A stretch of 64,000 nucleotides of DNA from Paracoccus seriniphilus (GTDB lineage Bacteria > Pseudomonadota > Alphaproteobacteria > Rhodobacterales > Rhodobacteraceae). Under the pieces are notes generated by a model. That model saw only the letters and a program-made list of their open reading frames with translations, was not told where the DNA came from and ran no database searches. The stretch lies in NCBI RefSeq assembly GCF_028553745.1, contig NZ_CP067129.1, positions 1,904,501-1,968,500 on the forward strand, written 5' to 3'. A program made the translations under genes and the position numbers. Below, piece by piece: positions 7,101 through 15,400 of this stretch. Positions within the stretch are counted from its first letter, which is position 1, and each line of letters begins with the position of its first letter.

Positions 7101-9920
7101 GTCACCAGAAAGCGCCCATGTCACATCCTCGCCACTTTCGGGAAAGGCGGCCAGTTCATTCAGCCACTCCAGCCGCTGCACGGTCCCGGTTTCGTCGCGA
7201 CCCAGACCGCATGGCGCCGTCAATCCCGATGCGGCCTGCATCAACTCACGCGTCGCTGTGCGCAAGACCTCGGCGCGCTCAAGCAGTTCGGCCTGCCAGC
7301 CAAAGGACCAGTCGTCCGACCGGATCAGGGGCAGCGGTGGCCGCCCGGCGACAATCTGGTGACAGCGCCCGACGGCTTCGGACAGGCGCTGCAGATGGCG
7401 ATAGGTCTCGGCGTCATGGGCGTCCTTGTTGTCGAATGACAGGCGGAACGGCATTTGTGCTTTGGCTGCATGACCGACAGCCTGAAAGACGCTGAAGCCC
7501 TGCGTGCCCGGGCGATGCAGCGCCGTGACATAGGCATTCAACTGGTCACGCGTAACCGACAGATCGTCCGTCACCTGGATCCATTCACTGTCCGAGGCCT
7601 CTCCAGCCCGTTCCCAGCTTCGGCCGAGTTGATCCAGCACCGATCTGCGATCGGATTTGTTGGAATGAAGCTCAAGCACGGCATCGGCCAGGCCATGCGC
7701 AGAAAGGCGGCGGTGCACGACATCCAGCGCAGCCGATTTCTCGGCCACGAACAGTACGGTCTTTCCCACCGCCAGACATTGCGCAATGATATTGGCGATG
7801 GTCTGGCTTTTCCCGGTGCCCGGCGGCCCGATCAGCACGAAATCATGTCCCTCTTGCGCGGCCAGAACCGCGGACAGCTGAGAGGAATCTGCCGGAAGCG
7901 GCGTGAACAGATCGCGCGGGGCGATGCGACGGTCGACATCAGCGGCGGCAGGCAGGCCCGGATCGCCTTCGGACAGATAGGGTTCGGTCGGGTTGTCGAC
8001 CAGATGCCGGACCAATGCGCTTTCCCGCAGGCTGTCGGTGCGCGCGACAAGATCCTTCCACATCAGGAATTTGGCGAAGGAAAAGGTCGACATCGCCAGA
8101 TCCTCGACCACCTCGAAGCCACTGACATCCCTGACCTTGCGGCGCATGATCTCGAAGATGCGCGGCAGGTCATATCCGCAGTCGTCGCGGGGCAGTTCGC
8201 CTTCCAGTTCCGGGATACGCAGGTCGAAATCGCGCTTCAGGAATTCCAGCAGGGTGGCATTCATGCGCACGTCATCCTCGTGACGCTCGATCACGAAATC
8301 CGACTGGGCCGAGCGGCGCGAGATCTTGACCGGAATCAACAGCAGCGGCGCGCGATAGCCACGCGTGTCATGCTCCGATTTCTTCCAGCGCAGGAAGCCT
8401 GCGGCAAGGAACAGGGTATTGGTCCCCCCTTCCTGCATGTCGCTCTTCGCCTTGCGATACAGGGCCAGCAAGCGGTTACTGCTGTCCTTGCCCGTCAGGG
8501 GAACCGCGATCTGTCCGCGCGCAAAGGCATCGCGCGCGACCTCTTCCAGAACCCGTGGTTCCTGATTGGCCAGCAGATCGCGCCGCTGCAGCGGATCCTC
8601 ATCCTTCAGCGACAGGATGGTGAACTTTCCGCCACCGGCGATCTGGTCCTCCAGTGCAGAAACATCCGGGCAGAGGAAGGGCAGCGTCTGCTTCGTGTCG
8701 CGAAAGTTCAGCAGCCGGTTGCGCAGCGACAGATCCAGCAGTTTGCTCTGCCACCTGGAGATCCGGTCGGCGGCAGTCGCGGGTTCATCCTCGATCAGGT
8801 CTCCGGGCAGAAAGTCGAAGTCCAGCGGTTTGGGCAGCGCCGCCGGGCTGGCCGGAATCTCGGAGACATCAACCTCGGGTTCCACGCGATGCGAGGCCAG
8901 AGGGCGGATTCTGGCCGCACGGGCGCGCGAAATATCGACCGCCAGCAGGAATGTATGTTCGTTGCGTTCTGCGACATGTTCCCGCCCCGCCTGCACGGCT
9001 TCCTCGAAGCCAATTGTCGGGCGCTTGGTCAGCAATGTCGTCTCGATCGCCACGAATTCCCGGGCCTCGATGGCCTTGCGCACCGTCATCACGTCAGGTT
9101 CGGTGACCGATCCGAAGTCGCGCGGCGTCAGCCATACCCCCAGCCAGGCGTGGCCTTCGCAAAACAGGACAACCGGATTGAGTCCCGCGGCCTCGAAACA
9201 GCCAGCCAGCAACAAGGCGCTGTCCAGACAGGTCGCCAGCCCCTCGGAACGAATCCGTCCCGGATCGCGGATCTTCTGCCCGCTTTGTTCGAATGACACC
9301 GGAGGATAGGCATAGGTCAGCCCCAGGGCGGTGGCCGCCGACCAGATCGCCCCGGCCAGCATCCAGGCCCGGCCCGGATCCCGGGATTGATAGCCGTCAA
9401 TGGCCCCGCTGTGCCCCGCGCGCTCCAGCAGCCGTCCGGCATCCTTCAGGATTGCCGCCACAACACCGTCATTGGGCGAAACATGGGCTGCCAGCAGGTG
9501 AGCCATGTCACCAAGACCGCCCCATTCATCGCGGGCCAGCAACTCGATCTGGCGGTCTTCGCGGAAAATCTCATCTTCGCCACAGCGCGCCGACAGCGTG
9601 AGATTGCCGATTTCAGCCTCATTCAAGCCAGCAAGCAGCCCGACATCCAAAGGCATCTCCAGATCGGACAGGATGCGTTCGCTGCCGGGCAGCAGGCGAT
9701 CCACCATCCAGGTGACCGGCTTGATCACGGCAGGACTGGTCATGACCTGAACTTCAAGGTTTTCCAGCGCATGTTCGCCAGCATTGCGCAGGCAGATATC
9801 GTTGACGATGGAAACACCGTTCTGGGCGGACGCAAAGTTCACTTTCGCAGAACTGGCAAAGGACACATTCAGGGCTACGGCGCTGGTCTTGTCGTGTTCA
9901 GTAGCTTTTGCGTCGCGCAT
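4101..9920 (-). CDS. Giant DUF4011 / SF1 helicase / Vsr-MTES nuclease / DUF3320-like protein (putative defence protein)
   Basis: 1939 residues. Domains in order: a beta-rich N terminus; a transglutaminase-like segment at about 150-300 with C231, H257 and E293 in family spacing (GLATCLDSALLLAGC, CEGHAWLGVW, AIETT); DUF4011 from about 380 (SKLLDLSLRNRLLNFRD); a split SF1 helicase with Walker A GPPGTGKSQT (K704), Walker B IFDEASQ (D1315-E1316), GDPRQLPPTNFF, NWHYRS and NVAVTRARQEL; a restriction-like nuclease at about 1610-1705 (D1643, E1660-C-D1662, GWRILRIWSTDWF); and a DUF3320-like C terminus at about 1795-1880. The ATG at 9920 has AGGTGG upstream; an earlier in-frame ATG at 10103 would read through the doeB terminator. 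The architecture resembles the single-gene Hhe-type defence proteins. It stands alone between two metabolic operons. A defence role is inference; DNA binding and cleavage follow from the domains. Confidence 0.85.
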   Translation of the reverse strand: MRDAKATEHDKTSAVALNVSFASSAKVNFASAQNGVSIVNDICLRNAGEHALENLEVQVMTSPAVIKPVTWMVDRLLPGSERILSDLEMPLDVGLLAGLNEAEIGNLTLSARCGEDEIFREDRQIELLARDEWGGLGDMAHLLAAHVSPNDGVVAAILKDAGRLLERAGHSGAIDGYQSRDPGRAWMLAGAIWSAATALGLTYAYPPVSFEQSGQKIRDPGRIRSEGLATCLDSALLLAGCFEAAGLNPVVLFCEGHAWLGVWLTPRDFGSVTEPDVMTVRKAIEAREFVAIETTLLTKRPTIGFEEAVQAGREHVAERNEHTFLLAVDISRARAARIRPLASHRVEPEVDVSEIPASPAALPKPLDFDFLPGDLIEDEPATAADRISRWQSKLLDLSLRNRLLNFRDTKQTLPFLCPDVSALEDQIAGGGKFTILSLKDEDPLQRRDLLANQEPRVLEEVARDAFARGQIAVPLTGKDSSNRLLALYRKAKSDMQEGGTNTLFLAAGFLRWKKSEHDTRGYRAPLLLIPVKISRRSAQSDFVIERHEDDVRMNATLLEFLKRDFDLRIPELEGELPRDDCGYDLPRIFEIMRRKVRDVSGFEVVEDLAMSTFSFAKFLMWKDLVARTDSLRESALVRHLVDNPTEPYLSEGDPGLPAAADVDRRIAPRDLFTPLPADSSQLSAVLAAQEGHDFVLIGPPGTGKSQTIANIIAQCLAVGKTVLFVAEKSAALDVVHRRLSAHGLADAVLELHSNKSDRRSVLDQLGRSWERAGEASDSEWIQVTDDLSVTRDQLNAYVTALHRPGTQGFSVFQAVGHAAKAQMPFRLSFDNKDAHDAETYRHLQRLSEAVGRCHQIVAGRPPLPLIRSDDWSFGWQAELLERAEVLRTATRELMQAASGLTAPCGLGRDETGTVQRLEWLNELAAFPESGEDVTWALSGDMGRIGSDVDDLLQLLARYREAVARLTASYPMDQLDSIPLEQMDADWRRAQTRTWPFSALAKSAVRKLLQTYALGGNADPASDLAALSQARRLCSEIEAVPLQGCPAFQGCQTDEARLKTWVQEAKALRDTLQRMSGEIVDEALWRETAQALARRDAGSLRGKLDEFRELYQGWRAKCQAFQQTAGADTGQISLRELGETLDNILSNRGHLQDWTQWMGARNQACAAGLGPLVEAIESGQITTDAGEAFEAAYAEWWLPLAMDAEPCLRGFSHWSHEDAIERFRALDDRATAMAAGQILQRIRHGLPARDAVARRSELGVLRHQLGLRRPSMPIRTLISEMPDSFTKLAPCVLMSPLSVAQYLPAGQTAFDVVIFDEASQITTWDAIGAIARGRQAIIVGDPRQLPPTNFFGRTDDSEEDLPESEKDLASILDEVAAAGIPTLQLNWHYRSRDESLIAFSNWHYYGGRLVTFPSPSTTSQAVRLHQIDGTYARGRGRTNEDEARAIVRMSVARMNDWLALPEEDRPTLGVITFNAEQQGLILDLLDEERRRNPDLEWFFEEDREEPVIVKNLENIQGDERDVMLFSITFGPDHAGKLSMAFGALNGDGGEKRLNVAVTRARQELHVFASVRAEQIDLSRTKSLGVKHLKGFLDFAARGPEALPAQDDGSLGPVENPFEAAIKVAIEAKGWELRPQIGVSGFRIDLGVVHPDHAGVYLAGLECDGATYHGSATARDRDKVRQAVLENLGWRILRIWSTDWFKNPAAVVERIHDALTDALEEDRRKRAAARADHAMNLAGGAAAADAADEAGEVSEAHSQDPDPAVVMGRSGMVNAAEREGRKADTGQPVPEPERFHEAAYIPTLEALVVRVVEAEGPMPISLLGRRISTMHGWQRTGRRIAERVRAALGRAEVHLEDGVEFVWARGSYAYRIPFRPDLDRNLREISRAEIAGLMDAHEDDLRHSEDPVLELARLAGIHRLSGDARSYLDQCLLWRAETAPD

Positions 9921-10056
9921 TGTTCCACCTATGTTCCGATCGGGTCCGATGCACCATAAGCAAAGAGGCGTGTCAATGTGCTCTGCACCGCGACAGGCTA
10001 CCTTCATCGGGAAAGAGAGAACCTTTTGATGTGGCTGTTCAATTCCGCCCCGACTG

Positions 10057-10086
10057 AAAACGCCCCGGCACGATAATGCCGGGGCG
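10057..10086 (-). terminator. Rho-independent terminator after doeB
   Basis: A perfect 10-bp stem CGCCCCGGCA/TGCCGGGGCG with a six-base loop is followed on the minus strand by TTTTC. It closes the ectoine catabolic operon and separates it from the helicase gene. Confidence 0.82.
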
Positions 10087-10125
10087 CTCGGGCGGCAGGC
10101 CATGCCCGCCGCAATGGAACCGCAA

Positions 10126-11115
10126 CTAGGCGACCGCGATCACGGCAAGACAATCACCGGTCTGGACAAGGCCGGGGAAATGGCGCGCGGCAATGACCCC
10201 ATCGCGGTTGGCCAAGACCTGGACGGGTTCGACGCCGGTGCGGTCAGGCGGCCAGATCTGAGCGATCACCTGCCCGGCCTGCACCTGATCCCCCAGGTCG
10301 GCCAAGGGCTGCATCAGCCCGTCGCGGGTTGCAAAGTGAAAGCAGTCATCACCCGGCATATCGAGCATCTGCGTGGGACCATCGGTTTCGATCTCGCCCG
10401 ACAGGATTCCCGCATGGCGCAGGACGTTACGCGCGCCGCGTATCGCGATCCGCGTCGATTTTGCGGTTGCTGTCCCGCCCCCGCCCAGTTCGGTCGTCAC
10501 GAACATCTTGCCCTGCGTTTCGACCGCAGTATCGAACATGCCGACATTGTCGATCTCGCGCATCATCATCGTATAGGGTGCCGCGAAAGCCTTGACCGCC
10601 GCGACACAGGCGGCCTCGTGGCTGGCGTCGTCCTGATAGTGGGCAGCGGCATAGGGCAGGAAGTCCAGCGTCTTGCCACCCGAATGATAGTCCAGCACCA
10701 GATCGGCAGCAGGCACCAGCACGTCATGGAAGTAATGGGCAATCTTCTGGGTGACGCTGCCATCCGGCTTGCCCGGAAAGCAGCGGTTCATATTGACCTG
10801 ATCAATCGGGCTGACCCGTGTGCCGGCCCGAAAGGCGGGGTAATTCATATAAGGCACGATGATGATCCGCCCGGTCACATCTGCCGGATCGGTTTCCCAG
10901 GCCAGTGCCTGCAGGGCGACGGGGCCTTCATATTCGTCGCCATGATTGCCCCCGGTCAGCAACGCGGTGGGCCCCCTGCCCCCGACGATGACCGTGATGG
11001 GAATCATCACCGACCCCCAAGCACTGTCGTTGCGGCTATAGGGCAGACGCAGAAATCCGTGATGCTTGCCGGGCTGATCCAGCGGAATTGTCGGGGAAAT
11101 GGGATTGGCAGTCAT
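10126..11115 (-). CDS. doeB: N-alpha-acetyl-L-2,4-diaminobutyrate deacetylase DoeB (EutE)
   Basis: Zinc deacetylase of the AstE/AspA (M14-like) family, 329 residues. It removes acetate from N-alpha-acetyldiaminobutyrate, the product of ectoine ring opening, to give L-2,4-diaminobutyrate. Zinc-site motifs are visible: GGNHGDEYEGP (His and Glu) and, later, LDYHSGG. MNRCFPG is the substrate-side motif and TTELGGGG carries the catalytic Glu region. The C-terminal ~90 residues form the beta-barrel typical of this family. Its ATG overlaps the doeA stop (ATGA), so it is coupled to ectoine hydrolase. It is the last gene of the minus-strand operon. Confidence 0.93.
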   Translation of the reverse strand: MTANPISPTIPLDQPGKHHGFLRLPYSRNDSAWGSVMIPITVIVGGRGPTALLTGGNHGDEYEGPVALQALAWETDPADVTGRIIIVPYMNYPAFRAGTRVSPIDQVNMNRCFPGKPDGSVTQKIAHYFHDVLVPAADLVLDYHSGGKTLDFLPYAAAHYQDDASHEAACVAAVKAFAAPYTMMMREIDNVGMFDTAVETQGKMFVTTELGGGGTATAKSTRIAIRGARNVLRHAGILSGEIETDGPTQMLDMPGDDCFHFATRDGLMQPLADLGDQVQAGQVIAQIWPPDRTGVEPVQVLANRDGVIAARHFPGLVQTGDCLAVIAVA

Positions 11116-12308
11116 TCCTTCACCAACATCTTGCGGGGCAGATTGCAGAAAGTTTCCGGTTCGCCATCGGTAATGATGATGGATTCGGTGGTTTCATAAC
11201 CCCATTCATCCATCCACAGACCGGTCATGAAGTGGAAGGTCATGCCCGGCTTCAGCTCGGTGCGATCACCTCGGCGCAACGACATGGTGCGTTCGCCCCA
11301 GTCGGGCGGATAGCTGAGGCCGATGGGATAGCCGGTGCGGTTGTCCTTGACGATTCCATAGCGGTCCAGAACCGTAAAGAAGGCCGCCGCGACATCCTCG
11401 CAGGTATTGCCGGCGCGGGCGGCACCCAGACCGGCCTCCATTCCTTCCAGAACCGCCTTCTCGGCATCGAGCATCTCGACCGGCGGCTTGCCCAGAAAGA
11501 TCGTGCGCGACAGCGGCACGTGATATCGCTGATAGCAGCCCGCGATTTCGAAAAAGGTGCCCTCGCCCGATTTCATCGGCAGGTCGTCCCAGGTCAGATG
11601 CGGTGCGGCCGCATCCGGCCCGGATGGCAGCAGCGGCACGATGGCCGGATAGTCGCCGCCATGACCCGACCATTCGTCAAAGCGCAGGCCCGCATCATAG
11701 ATTTCCGCGACCAGATCGCATTTGCGCATACCGACCTCGACCTTGTCGGCGATGCGCCGGTGCATGCGCTCGACGATACGCGCGGCCTTGCGCATATATT
11801 CCAGTTCCTTGTCGGTCTTGACGGCACGCTGCCAGTTCACCAGCCCGGTCGCATCCAGAATCTGGGCGTCGGGCAGACCGTAAACCAGCCGTTCATGGGC
11901 CTTGGCCGAATACCAGTAGTTGTCCATCTCGACGCCGATAAAGCCGCGATGCCAGCCACGATCGGCCAACTGCGCCCAGAGGTAGTCCATCGGATGGCGC
12001 TCGACCGACTGCACGTAGAAATCGGGATAGCCGATGATGTGGTTATCGCTCATCCAGACCGTGCGCAGCGCCCCCTGGGCATCCTGCCCGCGGCCAAACC
12101 AGATCGGCGGCCCCTCCGGGCCGACAATGACGCATTGATGCACATAGAAGGACCAGCCGTCATAGCCTGTCAGCCAGGCCATGTTCGACGGGTCACTGAC
12201 GATCAGCAGGTCAAGGCCAAGCTTGGCCATGCTGGAACGTGTCTTGCGAAGGCGTTCTTCATACTCGGCAGTTGAAAAACGTTCGGCTGTCCTTTGCAGT
12301 TCGGGCAT
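11112..12308 (-). CDS. doeA: Ectoine hydrolase DoeA (EutD)
   Basis: 398-residue M24 (creatinase/aminopeptidase-P) family enzyme that hydrolyses ectoine to N-alpha-acetyldiaminobutyrate. The N-terminal creatinase-type domain includes DPSNMAWLTGYDGWSFY, and the C-terminal pita-bread domain spans about 170-398. Unlike metal-dependent M24 peptidases, canonical metal ligands are largely absent, as known for DoeA and creatinase. The start follows the eutC stop without a gap and the stop overlaps doeB. Identity is strengthened by the surrounding eut/ueh genes. The reaction produces the inducer-type metabolites sensed by EnuR in related bacteria. Confidence 0.93.
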   Translation of the reverse strand: MPELQRTAERFSTAEYEERLRKTRSSMAKLGLDLLIVSDPSNMAWLTGYDGWSFYVHQCVIVGPEGPPIWFGRGQDAQGALRTVWMSDNHIIGYPDFYVQSVERHPMDYLWAQLADRGWHRGFIGVEMDNYWYSAKAHERLVYGLPDAQILDATGLVNWQRAVKTDKELEYMRKAARIVERMHRRIADKVEVGMRKCDLVAEIYDAGLRFDEWSGHGGDYPAIVPLLPSGPDAAAPHLTWDDLPMKSGEGTFFEIAGCYQRYHVPLSRTIFLGKPPVEMLDAEKAVLEGMEAGLGAARAGNTCEDVAAAFFTVLDRYGIVKDNRTGYPIGLSYPPDWGERTMSLRRGDRTELKPGMTFHFMTGLWMDEWGYETTESIIITDGEPETFCNLPRKMLVKE

Positions 12309-13277
12309 TCAGGGCTCTTTCGAAAACGCGGCAAGCGCGTGGGTGGCAATGGCAGTGTCTTGCACGCCGGTGCCCGTCAGATCCGCAATCGTGATCTGCT
12401 CGGGTGAGGTGCGGCCCGGATGGTGGCCGGCGATGATTTGTCCCAGCTCGGGGATATCGGCATCCGCGGCGATCAGCCCAAGCTCCAGCGCGGCGCGCAG
12501 TTCGCCCAGCAGGCGCGTCTGGCTGGCCCGGTCGGCCACATAGAGATCGGCGTGATCCAGGCAATGGGGATCAAGTTCGTTCTTGCCGGACTGGTCGCTG
12601 CCCATGGCGGTGACATGCTGTCCGGGGCGCAGCCATTCGGCGCGCAGGATCGGATGATGTGCGGGGGTCGTGGTCACGATGATATCCGCCCCGGTGACAG
12701 CCTCGGCAGGATCTTCGCTGCATCTGGCCGACAGCATCTCATCCCCCAGTTCCGCGCAAAGCGCCCGGGCCTTGGCCCCGTCGCGCGCCCAGATCGTGAC
12801 CTCGGAAATCGGCCGCACCAGCCGCAGCGCCTGCAACTGCATTCTGGCCTGCAGCCCTGATCCCATGATCGTGGCGCGTCGGCTGTCGGGGCGCGACAGG
12901 TGACGGGCGGCGACACCGCCAGCGGCGGCCGTGCGCAGATCGGTCAGATATCCATTGTCCAGCAGCACCGCCTGAACCCGCCCCGTCCGGGTAGACAGCA
13001 CCACCATCAGCCCCGAGGTCGAAGGCAGCCCTAGTGACGGATTGTCAAAAAAGCCCGGCGATATCTTGACCGCGAAACCGTCCAGCCCCGGCACATAGGC
13101 GGTCTTGACGTCCAGTTCCCCGTTTATGTCGGGCATATGCATCGACAGGATCGGCGGCATGACCACCCCACCTTCGGCAAGACTCGCAAAAGCGGATTCG
13201 ATCACGCCGATCAGCGCCTCGTCCAGCCCGACCCGTTCTCGCAGTTGATCTTCGGACAGGATCAGAACCTCGCTCAT
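12309..13277 (-). CDS. eutC: Ornithine cyclodeaminase/mu-crystallin family protein EutC
   Basis: 322-residue NAD(P)-binding protein of the ornithine cyclodeaminase family. The Rossmann motif GSGLQARMQLQAL is at about residue 140, and the substrate-binding KTAYVPG and SGLMVVLSTRTG segments precede it. In ectoine utilisation clusters this gene always travels with eutB and eutA, and the three are proposed to convert hydroxyectoine to ectoine; the exact step is not settled. Its ATG overlaps the eutB stop (ATGA) and its stop abuts doeA. Confidence 0.9.
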   Translation of the reverse strand: MSEVLILSEDQLRERVGLDEALIGVIESAFASLAEGGVVMPPILSMHMPDINGELDVKTAYVPGLDGFAVKISPGFFDNPSLGLPSTSGLMVVLSTRTGRVQAVLLDNGYLTDLRTAAAGGVAARHLSRPDSRRATIMGSGLQARMQLQALRLVRPISEVTIWARDGAKARALCAELGDEMLSARCSEDPAEAVTGADIIVTTTPAHHPILRAEWLRPGQHVTAMGSDQSGKNELDPHCLDHADLYVADRASQTRLLGELRAALELGLIAADADIPELGQIIAGHHPGRTSPEQITIADLTGTGVQDTAIATHALAAFSKEP

Positions 13278-14230
13278 GATCCACTCCTCAGGATATCCGC
13301 ATGTTGCGCAGCGTCGATATTCCGGCCCGAAAGAATCAGCACCAGCGGCCCGTTCTCCGCGCGCAGCTTGCCCGCAAGAACGGCCCCGGCGCCAACTGCA
13401 GCCCCACCTTCGACATATTCACCGTTTTCGCGGAACAGATGCCGGATGCCGCGGGCAATCTCCTCTTCATTCAGCAAGATCAGATCATCCATCAGATCGC
13501 GCGTCATCTGGAAGGTCAGGCGGTTCTTCAGACCAATACCGCCACCCAGGCTGTCGGCAAGCGTGGGCAGTTCCTCGACCTCGACGGGATGACCCGCCGC
13601 CAGACTGGCCGCCATGGCCGCGCCACGCTCCATGCTGATACCGATGATGCGCAGATCGGGGCGGCGCGATTTGGCCGCCAGCGCCACACCCGACAGCAGG
13701 CCACCGCCCGACAGGGGAATGGCGATGCTGGCGGCATCGGGGATTTCATCAAGAATTTCAAAGCCAAGCGTTCCCTGCCCGGCAATCACGTCGGAGTGGT
13801 CAAAGGGCGGGATCAGGGCAAAGCCCTCGTCGCGCTTCAGACGGCGCGCCTCTTGAAAGGCCTCGTCCTGGCTTGCCCCAATGATACGCGCCTCGGCGCC
13901 AAGCGCGGCGATGGCATCCAGCTTGTTTTGCGGCACAAGACGGGACACGCAAATCACCGCAGGCAGTTTCAATTGCCGCGCGGCATAGGCAAGGGCGCGA
14001 CCGTGATTGCCCGTCGAAGCAGTCGTGACACCGGCCACATCGCCAAGCCGCGCCGAGGCATTCGCCGCCCCGCGCAACTTGAAAGAGCCTGTCTCTTGCA
14101 AATGTTCGCATTTCAGCCAGACCTCGCCCCCCGCGATCGCGGACAGGGCGGGCGCGGGGCGCAGCGGCGTCGGGCGAATGATGGTTTCGATCCGCTGCGC
14201 CGCTGCGCGGATATCATCAGGCGTCACCAT
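13274..14230 (-). CDS. eutB: Hydroxyectoine utilisation dehydratase EutB (threonine dehydratase family)
   Basis: 318-residue fold-type II PLP enzyme related to threonine/serine dehydratase. The PLP lysine lies in TGSFKLRGAANA, the asparagine/histidine loop is TASTGNHGRALAYAA, and the glycine-rich phosphate cradle is PLSGGGLLSGVALA. No C-terminal ACT domain is present, so no isoleucine-type feedback is expected. Position and coupling to eutC (4-base overlap) and eutA (7-base overlap) support the hydroxyectoine dehydratase role rather than amino-acid catabolism. Confidence 0.9.
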   Translation of the reverse strand: MVTPDDIRAAAQRIETIIRPTPLRPAPALSAIAGGEVWLKCEHLQETGSFKLRGAANASARLGDVAGVTTASTGNHGRALAYAARQLKLPAVICVSRLVPQNKLDAIAALGAEARIIGASQDEAFQEARRLKRDEGFALIPPFDHSDVIAGQGTLGFEILDEIPDAASIAIPLSGGGLLSGVALAAKSRRPDLRIIGISMERGAAMAASLAAGHPVEVEELPTLADSLGGGIGLKNRLTFQMTRDLMDDLILLNEEEIARGIRHLFRENGEYVEGGAAVGAGAVLAGKLRAENGPLVLILSGRNIDAAQHADILRSGS

Positions 14231-14928
14231 GTCCGGACCTCGAACAGACGACCGGGGCCACTTGCCGGAATTTGCGCGACATCCAGCATCGACCAGAACA
14301 GCGCCAGATTCGAGCTGACCACCGGCTTGCCAAGGCGCTGCTCGATCCGGTCGATCAGGGAAACGGCAGGCAAGGCCGTGCAGGAAATGAACAATGCCTC
14401 GGCATCGGGATGATTGGCCTCGACGGCAAAATTCACGATCTCATCGGCGGGCAGCAGGGCCATGTCGCGATCATCGGCATAATTCATTGAATGACGGGCG
14501 ACGACCTTGAAGCCATGTTCCTCGAAGTGATCGCCAACCAGATCGGTCGTGGCGTGAAGATAGGGGGTCATCAGCGCGATCCTGTCGATGCCCATGGCAG
14601 TAAAGCCGCGCATCGCTGCCGCCATCGGAGTGGCAATCGGGGCGCGGTCGCCTATGGCGTGCTGCACACCATCGCCCAGCACCGCCGAGGCCGAGGTGCA
14701 GCCAAAGGCGATGCCCTTCAACTCGACATCCGGAACCAACAGGGCTGCGGCGGCCCGCAAGCGGGGACCGGTGTTTCGCAGGTTTTCCTCGGTGGTCGGA
14801 TTGTCAAAGGCGATCCGCGTGACATGCAGACGTGCGTCATCGGGCAACAGACGGGCCGCGTCGGCCTCGATCGTCAGGTCGGTCGCTAGGGCGATCAGCC
14901 CGAAACGGTTCAGATTGTCGCGCCACAT
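14224..14928 (-). CDS. eutA: Ectoine utilisation protein EutA (Asp/Glu/hydantoin racemase-like)
   Basis: 234-residue protein of the aspartate/glutamate racemase and arylmalonate decarboxylase superfamily. The two catalytic-type cysteines are present in FGCTSASAVLGDG and SCTALPAVSL. The start is backed by a GAAAGGG-like ribosome site. It lies between usp and eutB in the usual order. It is thought to work with EutB and EutC on hydroxyectoine stereochemistry, but the precise reaction remains unproven. Confidence 0.9.
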   Translation of the reverse strand: MWRDNLNRFGLIALATDLTIEADAARLLPDDARLHVTRIAFDNPTTEENLRNTGPRLRAAAALLVPDVELKGIAFGCTSASAVLGDGVQHAIGDRAPIATPMAAAMRGFTAMGIDRIALMTPYLHATTDLVGDHFEEHGFKVVARHSMNYADDRDMALLPADEIVNFAVEANHPDAEALFISCTALPAVSLIDRIEQRLGKPVVSSNLALFWSMLDVAQIPASGPGRLFEVRTW

Positions 14929-14946
14929 CGGTGTTGAGCCCTTTCT

Positions 14947-15390
14947 TCAGACGACCAGAACAGGACAATGGGCAAGCCCGGTGACCTTGTGACTGACCGA
15001 TCCCAGCAAATAGTTTTCCGTCGCCCCAAGTCCGCGCGACCCCAGCACGATCAGGTCACATTCCTTTTCCTTGGCCATCGAGACGATCGTCCTTGCCGGT
15101 TGCCCGGCCTTGATGAAGGCCGAGACCTTTTCCACACCCGCGTCGCGGGCATGGCTCTTGGCATAATCGGCCGCGTCACGGGCGGTCTGACGCATGGTTG
15201 CATCCAGATTGCCGCCCGGATCGGTGTTGCCGCGCACCATCGACAGCGATGCTTCCAGCATCGAATGATGGCGATAGACGGTCAGGATGATCAGATGGGC
15301 GTCACACATCCTGGCCAGTTCGGTCGCCTTCACCAGCGCCATTTCGGCCCCGTTCGATCCGTCATAGGGAACAAGAATCCGTTCAAACAT
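14947..15390 (-). CDS. usp: Universal stress protein (TeaD-like)
   Basis: 147-residue UspA-family protein. It begins MFERILVPYDGSNGAEMALVKA and ends with the ATP-binding motif GSRGLGATENYLLGSVSHKV (G-x2-G-x9-G-S type). In Halomonas the homologous TeaD binds ATP and restrains the ectoine TRAP transporter. Here it directly follows the TRAP large permease (10 bases) and precedes eutA. The start has AAGGAA in the right place. Confidence 0.92.
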   Translation of the reverse strand: MFERILVPYDGSNGAEMALVKATELARMCDAHLIILTVYRHHSMLEASLSMVRGNTDPGGNLDATMRQTARDAADYAKSHARDAGVEKVSAFIKAGQPARTIVSMAKEKECDLIVLGSRGLGATENYLLGSVSHKVTGLAHCPVLVV

Positions 15391-15400
15391 GGGTCATTCC

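Noticed and set aside
9921..10103. Upstream extension of the giant helicase by 61 codons
   Set aside because: It would start inside the doeB terminator hairpin; the ATG at 9920 has a good ribosome site and begins the conserved part.
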